DNA from: Nautilus pompilius
Lineage: Eukaryota > Mollusca > Cephalopoda > Nautilida > Nautilidae
DNA: 64,000 nucleotides
Reading direction: 5' to 3'
NCBI GenBank assembly: GCA_018389105.1
Contig: JACATO010000320.1
Location: 310,001-374,000, forward strand
Shown here: positions 25,627 to 38,900 of the stretch, piece by piece
Layout of the letters: each line of letters opens with the position of its first letter
Numbering within the stretch: position 1 is the stretch's first letter
Notes under the pieces: model-generated
What the model was told of the DNA's origin: nothing
The model's input: the letters and a program-made list of their open reading frames with translations, nothing else
Database searches by the model: none
Made by a program: the position numbers and the translations under genes

Positions 25627-27597
25627 CAGCCAGGTACAAGAAAATCCACTTAACATGGAAACACATAATGTAAACTCAATATAATTAGGACTAGAATTTT
25701 TTGGTTAATACAAAATAATAACATCATCATCATCACTGGTAAAAAAAAGTATAGTAAATAATTTGTAGATAATATCAATATACATAAAATTAAAACAGAA
25801 AGATTAGTAAATGTGTAGCATGAAATTGTGGCTAAAACAAAACATTTAGCAATTCCCAACTGACTATTGCTAATTAATATTACTTTGGGTAACATGAAAC
25901 ATTTTCATCCTCCTTCCTAGCATGACCACAATTGATGTGCTATGCTTCTTCCCTTCCAAAATAGTACACATACAAATTCCTTTGTTGTGTGCAAGTCAGA
26001 AAACACACCATTGGTTGTTCAAATGATAAACAAATCAACTACTTTGTGTTGATGGGGACGTTGAGAAAAAGAGAAAAATGTGATCACATATGAAACCATG
26101 ACGAAAATCATTTTGGAAGTCAATGAAAAAACCTAAAAGTGAATGAGAAATGGAGGAAGCAACCAACTTGATAAAGTGGTGTTTCTTGGTTTCATGAGGC
26201 AAGGGCTATGGGCATGTTAGTATCTGGCTCTATCTTACTCAAACAAATCAGTGAACTAGCGTGAGTTAAGAATTTTAAAGCAAGCCCTGGGTGGCTTGAT
26301 CATTTCAAGAAAAGAAAGATTATCTATTCAGCAATTCTTTGGAAATCAGCTAGTACTATACCCAAAATAACAGATCATTTTAAGAACAAGCTTCTGCCAA
26401 ATCTTCTGCGAAAATACCAACTGTAAGACAAATACAGCAGAAATAAACCTGGCATCTTTTTTACTGATGCCTTTCAAAAGAAAACTCTGGTTCCAAAGGA
26501 CAAAAAAGTTGAAGGAATGCCTTACTGCCTTGGTTGGTGCAAATATGGATGATATCAATAAACTGCCCTTTATTGACTGAAAAATTTTAAAAACTACAAC
26601 ATTTTAAAGGAAAGCTACCAGTCAAATATATTTCAATGTCAAAGTTTAGATAACTTCTATTTAAGAGTAGGTTCATAAACTTGTGGCAAAGATGAAAACA
26701 CGAGGTGAGGCAGGTTGCACCACTCACTGGGAATAAATATTCAGCCTACCCCAACATTTCTTGGTTAAAGGCACTTGAACATGTGTGTTTTCCACTTGAC
26801 ACTACCAGTATACTTCAGTCATGTGATCAGGGAATAATCCAGAATTTCAATAGCCGATAGTGATAACAAGTAATACAGAAATACATGATCCATATCATTC
26901 AGAGTCAGACCGAGCAGGCTTAGATCAACATGTGAGATGCACTGAATATGTCCACTGCATGGAAAGCAGTGACAATGGAGATCATCGCCAACTGTTTCCG
27001 TAATACTAAGTTTGAGACTGACAACACAGATATCAGCAGCCTAGACAGAGAGAACATCTACTGTAGTTGCTGAGTCAAATGAATAATTGCATCAGCATTT
27101 CCAGAAGTTACTAGAAGTCAAGTAAACAGACAATGCAACACTGTCATCCTACTCATATGTTGACGACAGCATACATAACACATTAGCATTATCAGTCCAA
27201 GAAATAGGTGCTGTAGTTTCATCTTCAACAGAAACAGTAGCATAATCAAATTAGGAAGAGAACTAAATCTTCAAGCCCACCATAAAGGAAGCAAGTACAG
27301 CAATTACAACACTTTGATACTCTCTGGCAGCATAGCCTACCTGATGTGGGCTCAAAGGAGCAAAGCAAAAAATTATTTTGGAGTTTTCAGAAAGACGACT
27401 AATATTAACAAAATTTGTAAGTTTTTTTTCATGTTCATAATTTTGAAACTGTGGTTTGTAATTTTTTCTATAAGATAAATTTTTTTGATTCTACAATACA
27501 TTTGTTCTTGGATATGGTATATTTAACACAAAATCAAGTTAACAAGAAATTATTTTTCAGATCCCCTCAATTATGAATGTCAGGGGTACTCCTACTG
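25627..27597 (+). mobile_element. Near full-length Tigger/pogo-type transposon, about 2 kb, inactive
   Basis: The left end at 25627 (CAGCCAGGTACAAGAAAATC) is preceded by TA. The reverse complement of the right end from 27597 begins CAGTAGGAGTACCCCTGACA. Both ends share CAG and a GGTAC/AGTAC core but have diverged. The expected right-flank TA reads AA, probably a mutation. The 1.97-kb length and the internal order (end, 5' region, psq HTH, CENP-B HTH, DDE remnants, end) fit a complete Tigger. Exact ends are inferred. Confidence 0.65.
26064..27330 (+). pseudogene. Decayed Tigger/pogo-type transposase (second copy)
   Basis: Motifs appear in the canonical order on the plus strand. KRKNVITYETMTKIILEV at about 26064-26130 is the psq-like HTH. 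GSILLKQISELA, then FKASPGWLDHFKKR at about 26270-26320, is the CENP-B-type HTH. LLPNLLRKY lies at about 26391-26420, KPGIFFTDAFQKKTLVPKDK at about 26435-26500 and ALVGANMDDINKLP at about 26525-26570. AWKAVTMEIIANCFRNTKF at about 26955-27015 is the jerky/Tigger C-terminal motif, and YVDDSIHNTL follows near 27160. At least five in-frame stops and several frame changes show it is dead. The DDE core between about 26570 and 26940 is hard to read and may be partly lost. Confidence 0.85.
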
Positions 27598-27789
27598 AAT
27601 ACTAAAAATGACTTTTCAAACAGTTACTGCATATCATATATATTACAAAATAAATATGCAGATAAAAAAACCTATGGTGTTCTAATTCTTATGGATAAGA
27701 TCTGTACAAATATTTTACACACTTCACATAATGCACAAAAATAACTGACTCCCCAAAAATACTTCACTTAGAAGACAAAGATTTGTTAA

Positions 27790-28500
27790 TATTGCGGCAC
27801 ACATCCAACATTAATAAGTTTGCTGGTGATACTATAATTTATGTTTAGAGTTAATACCACAGAAAATAAAGAAGTTTCAGATGAATCAGGATAATTTATC
27901 AGATTGATCAGTAAAAACAGATTCTAACACTAAAAAATGTATAATTATTCAAATATGAAGTAAAGCAAATTGTGATCTTTATTACATAGTAGATACTAAA
28001 TTAGAAAATGTGTTTCAAAAGAGTAATTAAGGTAATCATTAGCAAAAAACTTTAAATGTGAGGAACAAAACATTTTAGCTGCTAAAAAATTAATACAATA
28101 ACAGAAATAATTAAGTAAAATATCAAACAAAACCAAAAAAACTTAAGCACTATTTTTGACAGTTTTAGTTCATCCACACCTTCTGTGTGGATGTGGAGTC
28201 ATTTTAAAATTGACATGGAATTATTAGAAACAGTTCAGAACAGATTCTCTAAACATCTATACACTTTTAAGTATTTAAAATAAACTGAATGATTGAAAAT
28301 ATTTTATTTATGTAATTAGGCAGACAGCTGAGGTTTTCAGAATAGTTAAGGGATTTGAGAAATCATTTCAGCTATCTATAGTTAGAAAATTATTAGAATA
28401 TTAGAAAAAATGTTCAGACAAAGAAATTGTAAATCAATCAAATTGATTACCACTGGTAGCTGTGTCGACTATGTTAGCAGAAACCCTTAAAATCTGATTA
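27790..28500 (+). pseudogene. 5'-truncated non-LTR retrotransposon (CR1/L2-like) reverse transcriptase fossil
   Basis: Reading through frameshifts gives INKFAGDTIIY at about 27811-27845, the decayed FADDT catalytic box of a LINE reverse transcriptase. It is followed by QDNLSD*SVKTDSNTKKC (about 27885-27945), which matches the region after the active site. VWMWSHFKIDMELLETVQ and NRFSK lie at about 28185-28255, matching the VW..H..KDI.LLE.VQ.RF motif of CR1/L2-type elements. EVFRIVKGFEKS lies at about 28330-28370, and a tail resembling VVN.WN.LP..VV..S ends near 28500. The second aspartate of FADD is now glycine. The fossil starts right after the Tigger element at 27597, and the endonuclease and early RT domains are missing, as in ordinary 5' truncation. 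Confidence 0.78.
28171..28193. repeat. Perfect 9-bp inverted repeat
   Basis: CATCCACAC and GTGTGGATG are separated by CTTCT, within the reverse-transcriptase fossil just before its VW motif. Confidence 0.75.
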
Positions 28501-28640
28501 ATAGGCTTTCATTTTTGTAATCCTGGAAGCTTTTACAAGTCAACATGTCTTCCTAGCTTCTTGTAGCAACTAAACCAAAATTAAAATAAAGCTAGATGCA
28601 GAATGAATGGGCTCTAGATGCTTGAATCTGATTGAGTCCA
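28501..28640 (+). repeat. Possible 3' tail of the LINE fossil
   Basis: This short stretch follows the last readable reverse-transcriptase motif and contains AATAAAG near 28586 in otherwise AT-rich DNA. It would be the element's 3'UTR by position. No target-site duplication was identified, so the boundary is uncertain. Confidence 0.25.
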
Positions 28641-30354
28641 TAAAGAATATTTTGATAAACAACTAAGGACTAACAACCAAAAACAACATAAGTAGGAATT
28701 ACCTAAAAGCTTTGTAGAAAAACATGGATCAGGTAGCCAGCCTTGATAACCAAACAGATTCCATCCATGCCTAAACATCTACAAACTCTACATAATGTAA
28801 GAGAAGCTCCTGCCAAATAATGAAAAGTACTTTCAAACAGCTATTATGCAATCAGTATAAAATAAATGCACATGAGCAAAACCTGTGTGATCACATTATT
28901 ATGCCAGGGATGTGTAGAAATTCTGTTTACATCAAATATTATTGAAGCCAAACAAGCAAAAAATAAATGTTAAAATTCACCAAAGATAATAAAAATAAGT
29001 TAATAACTTACAATTAGAGATGATGTTGGGTAAGCTGCCAAAGAGAGTATGCATTCTGTATTAACAATAAAGGTTTTTTTAAAAAATGAAATTTAGCAGC
29101 AAAATAATAGTTATAATAAACAAAGCAATGATAGCCACATCAGAATCTATAAACACCATACAGTTAGCCCCACCAGTTTGCACAACTATGACACAGAGTT
29201 TGTAATCTTTTCCACAGAAGAGCAAAGCCATTGGCTGTGGGAAGAATAAAAATTAATGATATAAGTTATTACAAAAAAAATGTTCTGTTATTGAGTAAAA
29301 TCAGTGTTTATTAATAATAAACTTAAAATTATTTTAAAGGATCACTTTTTTTAAAAAGTAAAAGAAAGAAAATATTCTATTGTTTCTTTGTTGTGTAAGA
29401 TGATATGCTGATCTGTGATATTTGTACAGATTTTGATGTCAAATGGTTTAGTTAGATTATATATTACAAAAAACATTAAGTAAACTTTCATATTCAAGCA
29501 GAGAGTAAAGACGACATTTACTTTAAGCTTATAAAATTTCCTTTTTTCTCTTTATACATTAATCACTACCTGTAGGCAAGTTGGAACCTCAGCTGCTGAA
29601 AGTGAATGTACAACAAATTACAGAGAGCACCCACCCATTATTACTGGACACAGCCTTCACAGGTTCTTTTCAGGGTGTCTAATTGGAGCTGACACATTTT
29701 TCCTAAAGGCAAAATTCCCACCCAGAAAAAAAGCAAAACAAAAGCCAGGGGCTCCAAGCTCCACAACCTGGATTCCTTGCAAAGGAACAATGTATAAAGA
29801 TTAAACTTCTGAATGCAGCCCAGTCTTGATTCTCTCCTACTGACAAGAGACCTGGGAATAGGGCATTTCAAATGAAAGAGATGAGCAGGCTGCCGCTATT
29901 CATTTTGGTGCTATGTTTTTGTTTTTTTTGTCCTTGAAAATATGATAAAAATAAACAAACAGGATATTATTCACCAACATCACTATAATGTGAACTTTGT
30001 TTCTTCTTTCATCAATAGAGATGTTTTTGAGCACTCTTTGGAAATAGCATTATAAAATCAAAAGATACCTGAATAATAATAATAATGCAAATTCATTTGT
30101 GCCGTTTCCAGCTAAAATTTTACAACATCATCAAACTCACTCATTACATGTAATAAAGCATTTTATTTTCTAATTGAATTCATATTTTGTAAGAAAGACA
30201 TTCCAAAATTCTTGTAACAACAATGATGTTCCTCATTCTTAGCTACTTATGCCATTAACATATAAATCCACATAACTTTAATAACTGCAGAACAGGTGTA
30301 TGTGAGAAAGTTCCATTTTGAGAAGATTTACAATACTAAAATGCTAAATTTGTA

Positions 30355-30355
30355 A

Positions 30356-30391
<36 letters not shown>
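30355..30391. repeat. ATA trinucleotide microsatellite
   Basis: About 12 uninterrupted AAT/ATA units. Confidence 0.96.
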
Positions 30392-32637
30392 TGTATAGAA
30401 ATGATTTTTTTCCTTAAATTAACTTCATCATGGATATAAAATTATTTATGAATTTACTAATATGAAAAAGAGTGTTATCTGAAATAAATTAAGATGTTAG
30501 ATCTGCCCTCCATGATATAGTTAACGATAATCCATGTTGGGTGTGTGTGTGTGTTAGAGGGTCCTAGCAAAGACAGAAAGCAGCTTGGAACAAACTAGAG
30601 CACCTTAAGAAAACCCCTGTAGATAAGCTGCCTAAGAATGAAAAAAGAAATGACACTCCTGGCTAGAAACCACAATAACCTATAAATGCAGAGCCATCAC
30701 CATAGCAACCAATCTTGCTATTTACCACAAAAACCATCCACCAAACAACCAACAGACACTGTGGACATCATGTCTTTAATTTACTCAGACACTGGCTTAT
30801 CAACTTACACTAAGCGAAAATGTTCAAGATTTCCCTTTCTCTTATGTTATGTAATATGCACACATCAACACTTAAAATATTGTATGGATTTTCAGGATTA
30901 CCTCAAAATATTTTCTTCATCAAAATAACTTATCTCAGCTCATTGGACAACTCTCCATGTCAAATAATGTGTAAATTACCAGAAATACATTACACAGGTA
31001 TCTTCATAGAAAAAGTCAGCTGCTTCTGCTGCTGCAGTATGAGGACAGCAAAAGAAAACTGCCAGAACACTAAATCTGTTCTATGTTGATCAATACACTT
31101 CATTTTGTTTAAGGTTGCAAACAAGTAAACATGTCTTTATGAAAAGAATTTTTTGTAAATCATAATTATTTTTATGTTGAAAAATAAATCCAGACTTTTA
31201 AGGTTTTATTTTTTGACCCCACCATATAGAAATAAAAAAAAAACAAAGGGAAGCTACTCTCTACTAGTTTAGCAATAATATACAATTTTTCATTATCTTA
31301 ATCAAGAAACTTTACCAACAACTGTTGTAATTACCTAGTAGAGTTATTTGTGTGCTTCATTAGGTACACTGTGTACTCAGTTATGCATGTACTGCTTGAA
31401 AAAGCAATAGCAATGAATCAGTGTAAGGGCTCCCTGGTGGAAGCCATGCTCAACTACTTCCTGGGCAAGTTAGCTAATGCATAATGTATCCATACAAACA
31501 AGGATAACTAATCTCAGCAGATAAAGATCTGATTTGATAAGAAACTGGTGGCAACCCAGCACAAATGAATTGGAGAAAACAAACATTTTTCTCACATTTT
31601 TTTTTATCTCAAGACTGGTGTTTACAGGCTGTGTGACAGGAAGTAGCTTGACCTCACCACACAACTGCACTAACCCCTTCAAACAAAAAAAAACAAAAAA
31701 ATACTGACCTTTTACCCCAAAGCGACATCCTATTTTCCATAGTTTATGCATTTATACAATGTAGAATTTAAAAAAAAATGAAAATAGAATAATTATACAA
31801 TATAGAAAATTCTAATTAAAACTATTACCTGCAAACACTTGTAATAAAACCCTAAAACTATCTTTAAATTGCAGTTTACCAATTCTATTGTTCATAAAAC
31901 TGCAACTACTTTGTACATTCAGGTAAAGAATATTAATATAGTGAAAACGTATTTTTAAAAATTACAATTCTACAGACATAGTTCGGCTTTAACAGATAAT
32001 GGTTTCAACTTTGTCTTCACCAATTCTTTTTCTTTCCTATTTTTCAGTTGTTAAATTAAAAGTTATGGAAAGTAGACTTTTGCATTTTGTTATTTTTTAA
32101 TACTAAAAAAAACAACAACAACAAACAAGTTAGCAATGTATAAAGGTGTAGTTTGATCAATGAACGCTTTTGTGAACTACGCCATTTTTTTTTTTCTTTC
32201 AAGAGCAGCAAGAATAGAAAGCTAGCAGTTTTTTTTTTTTTTTGCAGTCAAATCCATACTTTTTTTTAACAACCAGTTTTCTGCTGAATAAACTGAAAAA
32301 AACCTTAGCTGTAAGCCACCCTCTCCTGTCAGTAAAAAATTAATTTCACCTGCCACCATATTTCACAAGAAACTAAAGGGCTCTGTATGTGGGTTCTTTA
32401 AACTAAGTGGAAAAGTTGCTGACCCAATGTATAACTAAAATAACTAAGGCCAACTTTGACAGATCTGTATAAATATACACTGCTCAACCTCTAGAGGAAA
32501 TTTAAAAAAAACAACAACAAAAAAGATGTTATATGGGCTGAGCAGAACACCCATGCTGAAGTCAGATTGTCTGTTCAGGGAATTGGTGGTGGTGGTGGTT
32601 GAGGACTAAGTCCACCACTGAGGGGCTAGGTGTTTGG

Positions 32638-32919
32638 CTAAAAAAACAAAACAATACAAAACAACCAATCTCTGTTTAGCTGAGAAATCAATGATAATAG
32701 CAGATTTCCTTTCAAATTGAAGTCTCCAGCTATAGCATAATGTAATTCTTCATTAAACTTTTGGATTGAGAAGAATGTCAGCAGTATGTAAAAGAAGTCT
32801 CCTTTCTTTTTGTAGTCCACTCCTTTATCAACTAGGGTACCCAGTGCAATCCTATAATGGCATCCCAGTCTCCTATCTATTAAATAAACTAAACTGCACA
32901 AATCAACTTTTCGCAACAT
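32638..32919 (-). pseudogene. Open 93-codon frame with an IAGDFN motif, possible LINE endonuclease fragment
   Basis: This minus-strand frame is open for 93 codons in AT-rich DNA. It contains the sequence ELHYAIAGDFN preceded by a hydrophobic FFYILLTFF segment. The GDFN tetrapeptide preceded by hydrophobic residues is a hallmark of the exonuclease-endonuclease-phosphatase domain of non-LTR retrotransposons. No other endonuclease motif (SDH, NxxR...W) is clearly readable nearby. The match rests on one short motif, so chance is a real alternative. No splice sites or neighbouring gene structure suggest a host gene. Confidence 0.3.
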
Positions 32920-35900
32920 AAGAATCCAAAAAACTTAACATAAATTCTAGTTTTTTTTCTAAAACAAAGTTTACATAATAACAAAGCATTCATAAACTTC
33001 AGATTTGTTTTAGACATTTTCTCAAAAGTTAGAAGTTACAGTGATGTAAAAATTACTGCATCACTATTTTAAAATTTTTTTCTAGGAAGGGCTCATATTT
33101 TCATTAAAGCCAAGTTAAAATTAAATGCATGTCAGCATCTGAATTAATAAGCATAGAAAACTAACATTCCTACATAGGAATGAAGATGAGTCAACAGGCT
33201 GCACAATAGAACATTCATGTGAGTTTGCTATATTATTTGCATGCAACAAAATGATAAAACAGCAACATCTTAGATAATATATTCAGCCATATCAGTCCAA
33301 TTCTAAAAGTTGCAATTTTATTACTTTCACTGTATCAAGAGCCATTTGCTATCATAGTGTAAAAATTGTATTAAAAAGTTGAAAGGGATCCCTGGTAAAA
33401 TGTGTTCTACTGGCTGTACAGACAGATATATATAGCAGGCAAAGTACCCCTGTTTCTAAACAGGCATACATGCTAAGACACAGGGTCATTATGCACTTTA
33501 TAAAATAAATGATTTTGTAAACAAAATAACAAGGCATCAGAGCCTGTTGGAGCCATGGAGAAGAACACCCTTACTGAGAGGAAAGGAAGGTTAGTGAATA
33601 ACAACCATAAGCAGATAAAAATGCTCTTTGGCTGCCAGCAAAGGGCAGAAAGTTCTGTAACAGATGAAGTAAAAAGATGATATGAAGGTTTTAAATGAAA
33701 CAAAATTTTATACCAAATGAACAAGGGAATAAAATAAAGATGGATACTATGGAAAATGGCTTATTCTGAGCCTAATTTTGCCACTTAGTAGAATATACAT
33801 GCATTTGATGACAAAGAAATTTCTAAAACTGTCATTCTTCCCTTGTTTCATTAGAATTTTGGAAATAAAAAGTTACAAAGCTGCTCTTTGACCAAACAAT
33901 TCTTGTCATATCTGAGCAAGCAGTATTACCAATACAGTGAGTGCCCCAATATAATAATTTAGTCATCAGATGTCATTACAATGTGCTAGCTTTTTCAGAA
34001 AACAGCAAGACAAGCAGAAAGCCAACCTTATTCTGCATAATGATCTGGTCTAGGTTTCCCCCATATCCATACAAGAGCCTCTTTTAATTCAATTATATTA
34101 ATATTAGCAAATAAGGATCTGTTCTCAGCTGATAACTCAGTTATGCAATCAGACTCATATCAAGTCTAGGAGTTACACAGGGAAGAATGCCTTGATTCCT
34201 AGACTGCAGTTGCACAAGAGATGGGTATATGACAGGTAGCACCACCTTACTAAGAGTATGGGCATCAAATTTCAGTATGCCTTGTTAGTAAAAAGGGCAG
34301 AAAGACCTATAAAATGACAAATGCACCCAATAAAATTAAGACATCATTCAACAAAGACCACATCTAACTTTCCACCATGAAACTTTCACATCAATACTCT
34401 ACCCCATGGGTTGAAAATGAAAATTTTTGTTAGATCCTCACCAAACGCATATAAGTTATTTAGGCAAGAATTGCTAAAATCTGTACTCAATGGAGGTGTC
34501 TGTTCACAGAACCAATGCGTAAGGGTCTTGTTGGTATATTCTCTGACCAGAACTTTCAGAACACTGTATTCCTATTGGGCAAAAGGGTTTCTTACATGCT
34601 ACACAGCCAAATAATCAATGATGACATTTAATTATTCTTTACCTCATTTTGGCCAGTCAACCATGACAGAGAATATGACAAGTAATGACGTTCATACTGT
34701 AGTCCTTCAAGGTCACTTTGTCACAGCAGTGATATCCACCTTAGTGAACTTTGCAATAAAATTGTCCACATACCCACAAAGTGTCAAAATATTTGGCAAT
34801 CCATCTTTTGGCTACAATTTATCTGAGGTTGAGTTATAGGTTGTTCAGAGAAATATCACAAGATCCACCTGGTTTTGGTAAGTTGATAATGAAAACTGGT
34901 TTATCTTCCCACCTAGACATCAGGTATATGCATAATTACTCCTGAGGTATATGAATTTTAGTCAGATCATTCATTTATAAAAATAGCCAAATTAATATGG
35001 TAGGGTACTGTATAAATGTTTTAGTTAGTATCTTGATGCTGAGGTACATGCACAGCTTCTGTTTCAGCTCAGGCAGTTGTCTTGAAGTTAATGCTTTCAA
35101 ATCTAATTTGCTGTATGGTGAGAGAGAGAGAGATGCACAAATTGCAAAACAAACCTCACTAATACTACTACTATGTAATAAATTGGCACTCCACTGTTGT
35201 TCCATGTACCACAGGCTAAAAACAGTGATGTAGGATTATTCGAGTACCTACTGCATAATAAGTCCCTTCTTGTCTACAATCACAAAATAAAGCTTTATTT
35301 TGAATGCCAGGTCGCATTGAATGGACTTGACATCAATATTATTTCTTACCTTCTGACAGTAAAATGGTCACTATTATTAATCATCATCACTGCATATTTT
35401 CTCTCTTCATCAATCAACAAGATTATCAATTTATTTTTGAAAAACTATGGTTTGCTTTGCATTAGTTCATCATTAATTTAAAGTGTTCACAGGTAAACAT
35501 TTGCAGAACCTAATCCAGCTAAGTAAAAAATAAAATAAAAAATCCAAACAACTTCCACAATGAGATCAAAATCAATCATCATTACAAAAAAATATATATT
35601 ACAAATAAAAACAACAGACCATTGTTCAACAAATGGAGCAGCACACAAATCACTTCATTTAAATTTTCTGTAAAGAAAAATCCTTAGAAATGGTAATGGT
35701 GAAATTTGACTGGTAAAAGCAGCAGCTGTCCACTGAAGAAAACCTCCCAACCCTCACACTGTCACTACTTCCATTTATCTTGGTACCTGATGCTGTCATG
35801 AAGTTTTACTACTTTTTTTTTTTTTATCAACTAAGTTTCAAGTTGATGAAAACATCCTTCCTGCAGTTACTGACGTGTTTCAGCTGGATGACTGCTGAGA

Positions 35901-38900
35901 AAAAAGGCTAAAACCTGTGGGGTGGGGTGTGTGTGTGTGTGCAAGTTTGTTGTTCAGTTCTTCAAGACACCTTCACTGGGCTGTTTAATCACTGTCTAAA
36001 TAACCAAAGCACACAAATACATTGTCAGTTTGCTTCTTTAAAGCGTTGAATATTTTAAAGTTTATTTAGCATGGCCCAGAAATCAGAGTGGTTGAAGAAC
36101 TAAACATGCATGTGCACACACACACACGATCCCCCATGAGCCTTAGGTGAAATTGTTTTTTTTTTTTTTTTATTTTGAGAATTGAGAAACATGAACAGCA
36201 GGCAAGGGTGAATTAGTAGTTGAAAGCAAAAGAAAAGAAACCTTAAGGCCTCTTGAAATCTACCATTCCCTCTAGATTGTTGTTGTTCAGATGTAACGCC
36301 CACTCCATACAGAGGAACAAAGCTTTAAACTTTTTGTTTCATAACAAAACTCTTAGCAATTTCCTGGTTCCTCTGACAGAAGCAGTTCAGTCAATCACTC
36401 CTCTCACAGGAACTGGAAACATAAATGAAAACAAAGAAAAAAAAACTGCTGCATCAGTCAAGTAGTAACAACTAAGAAGGGAGAGGAGGGGAGAAAGAAT
36501 TGGTGACATATCTAGGCTGCAGCCTTGAGACCTGTTAATGAGGCAGTACTGCCATAGACAAATCATTCATTCGTTCATTACTATTCCCATGGTGCTGCAA
36601 AATTGTTGATGTCAGGGTTGAAACCACTAGCACACATTATTTTCTGGTATCCATAGATCAATCAATTCTTATTTCACAATTAAACAGGATTCACCATTTC
36701 TAGGGTAAAAGCAATACCTTTTCATCAATCAAGATAGACAAATAAATAGAGTGAAAGGATGCGAAAATTCTAGAATCTTTTTATTTTTAAATGTAATCAA
36801 ACAGCATTTAACTTGATGATTTACTACTGCTATGAAATATAATATAAGTGAAATGTCAAACCAACCATTGATAGTATAAACTATATTTAACTGCAAAAGT
36901 CTTCCTCCTTTTAAATCATGCTTATCTAATTAACAACACTGGCAATTAGTTATCCAGGTACAGAGGTCATTGTAAAAGAATTCCTTTAAATGTCATTTTC
37001 CCATCACACAAACAAAAAAGATCTAAATATGAAATGAAATGTACAGTATCCTTTCATCTACTGAAAACAAAATAGAAAATTGCACTAACAACAACAATAA
37101 AGATAATCAATATTGGTAATAAATACATACAATAATCAAAATAATAATATGAAATCGTAACTAGAGTGTAGCATAGAAATGTTTGATGCAATAATAAAAT
37201 ATTAATGAGAAATAACAACATTGATAATAATCATGATTAGAAGCATAATTAATTTTTTTAAATTATTTTTATAAGCTGATGTTCGTCAATCAGGACTCAG
37301 AGAAACCCAGTATTCACTGTCTGAATATCAAAGGAACTTTAATCTAAAAGCTAATTATTTATGTCCATGGCTGGCTGGCTTACAATAAGCATGTCTTAAT
37401 TCCAGGCTGCTGCTAATCTCAAGTAGTAAAACTAGAATGCATACCTAGGGAAGTTACATGATAATATTCAAAAGGTGCTCTAGGCCTATTTCTGGGGCCT
37501 TAAATACTTGGGAAACAACTGGCACTAAAGATGACTTGGGTAGAAACCTATTTAAAGACTATTGCTTATACCAAAAATTCCCACTTCATCTTCTGACTTT
37601 GTTGACAGTATTACTATCCTTGGTTATTCAAACAAAATGACAGGTGGCATATTCTGACATTAGAAACAAAATATTTGGATTAATTTTAAAATCCTCAGCA
37701 TGTTGCAAGTTATTTTCTACATACTGACTAACCACAAACTCCTCTTAATTAAGAACATGGAAATGGTAAAAATAATTGCTATTACAAAAGTACACTATAT
37801 ATTAACCACAACAATGTATGTTGCATCAAAACAAAAGTTAGCATCAAATTAAAGAATCTGTAAGCTATTAGTTTCTTTTTAAATGATACATCCCACTTGT
37901 TATCAGAAATCTCTCCTTGTTCATTAATAGTATGTAAATTGACAATATTGATGGCAAAAATGCACAAGCAAACTGCTTCACTTAATTGGTTATGATAATT
38001 CGAAATAATAAAGAAAACGAAGATAATTTTTTAAAAGTAATACTTTTATTGGACCTGAATCGTTATATTTCCATGTTTGTTGTAATGATGGTTGTTTTTG
38101 TTTGTTTTCTCTCTCTCTCTGTGTCGGAGTCCAAAATAGTTATGGGACCTATGGTAATAATGATTTGAACAAAAGCATGACTGATATAAACAAAATTCTA
38201 CAGCAATGAAATTACCAGTTAAATTTTTTTTAAATTAAAAGAATCTAATCCATAATATAAACGATTGCAATAACTGTTATGGCTTTAATTCGAGAACATA
38301 CCTAGAACTCGTTAACAAAATAACAAACTGAAGTGGAATACAGAATTCTTAACTTACCAAACACTTATAACACGTTTCAGTAGCTTCAAATTCGAATGAG
38401 CAAAGTTAGTCTTTTTCACTGGCATCATAAAAAATTTATTTAGTTTATAAAATTCAGTTTGAAATATTTTATTTGATATTATTCATAGTTTACTAGTGTT
38501 GTTTAAAATATATAAATCACCTACTTGGTTTCAGATTAAACAATTCTATCGGTCAGCATACTTTGCTGCGATTGGGGTTGTTTGTATGGAAGGCAAATTC
38601 AAGCATTAATTCATTCTTCGTTACTTGGAGAGAGGAATACAGATAGTGGTTGTGATGCAGTCTGTTTAACGTTTCAATTCAATTCCTGTGATTCAAGTAA
38701 TTAAGGAGAAACGAATCCCATTAATCGGCAGAGGCGTAGTTTTAGAATTAAAGAGTTGCATATTCTCTCTTTCTTTCTTTTTTTTATTTTTTCGAAATAA
38801 ATATCCCGCTTAGAGAGATTTTATTTAAAATGAAATTGTGTTATCTTCCGTAAGTGTATAACGCATTCGCAGAGTAAAAAAAAAATAAAAATAGAAAATG

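Larger units (their letters stand above)
28641..38249. other. Intergenic, AT-rich
   Basis: Apart from the ATA microsatellite and the GDFN-containing frame, no feature was identified. A complex-sequence island lies at about 29570-29900. Region 34400-34960 reads weakly like a decayed retroelement on the minus strand but could not be identified. Confidence 0.6.
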
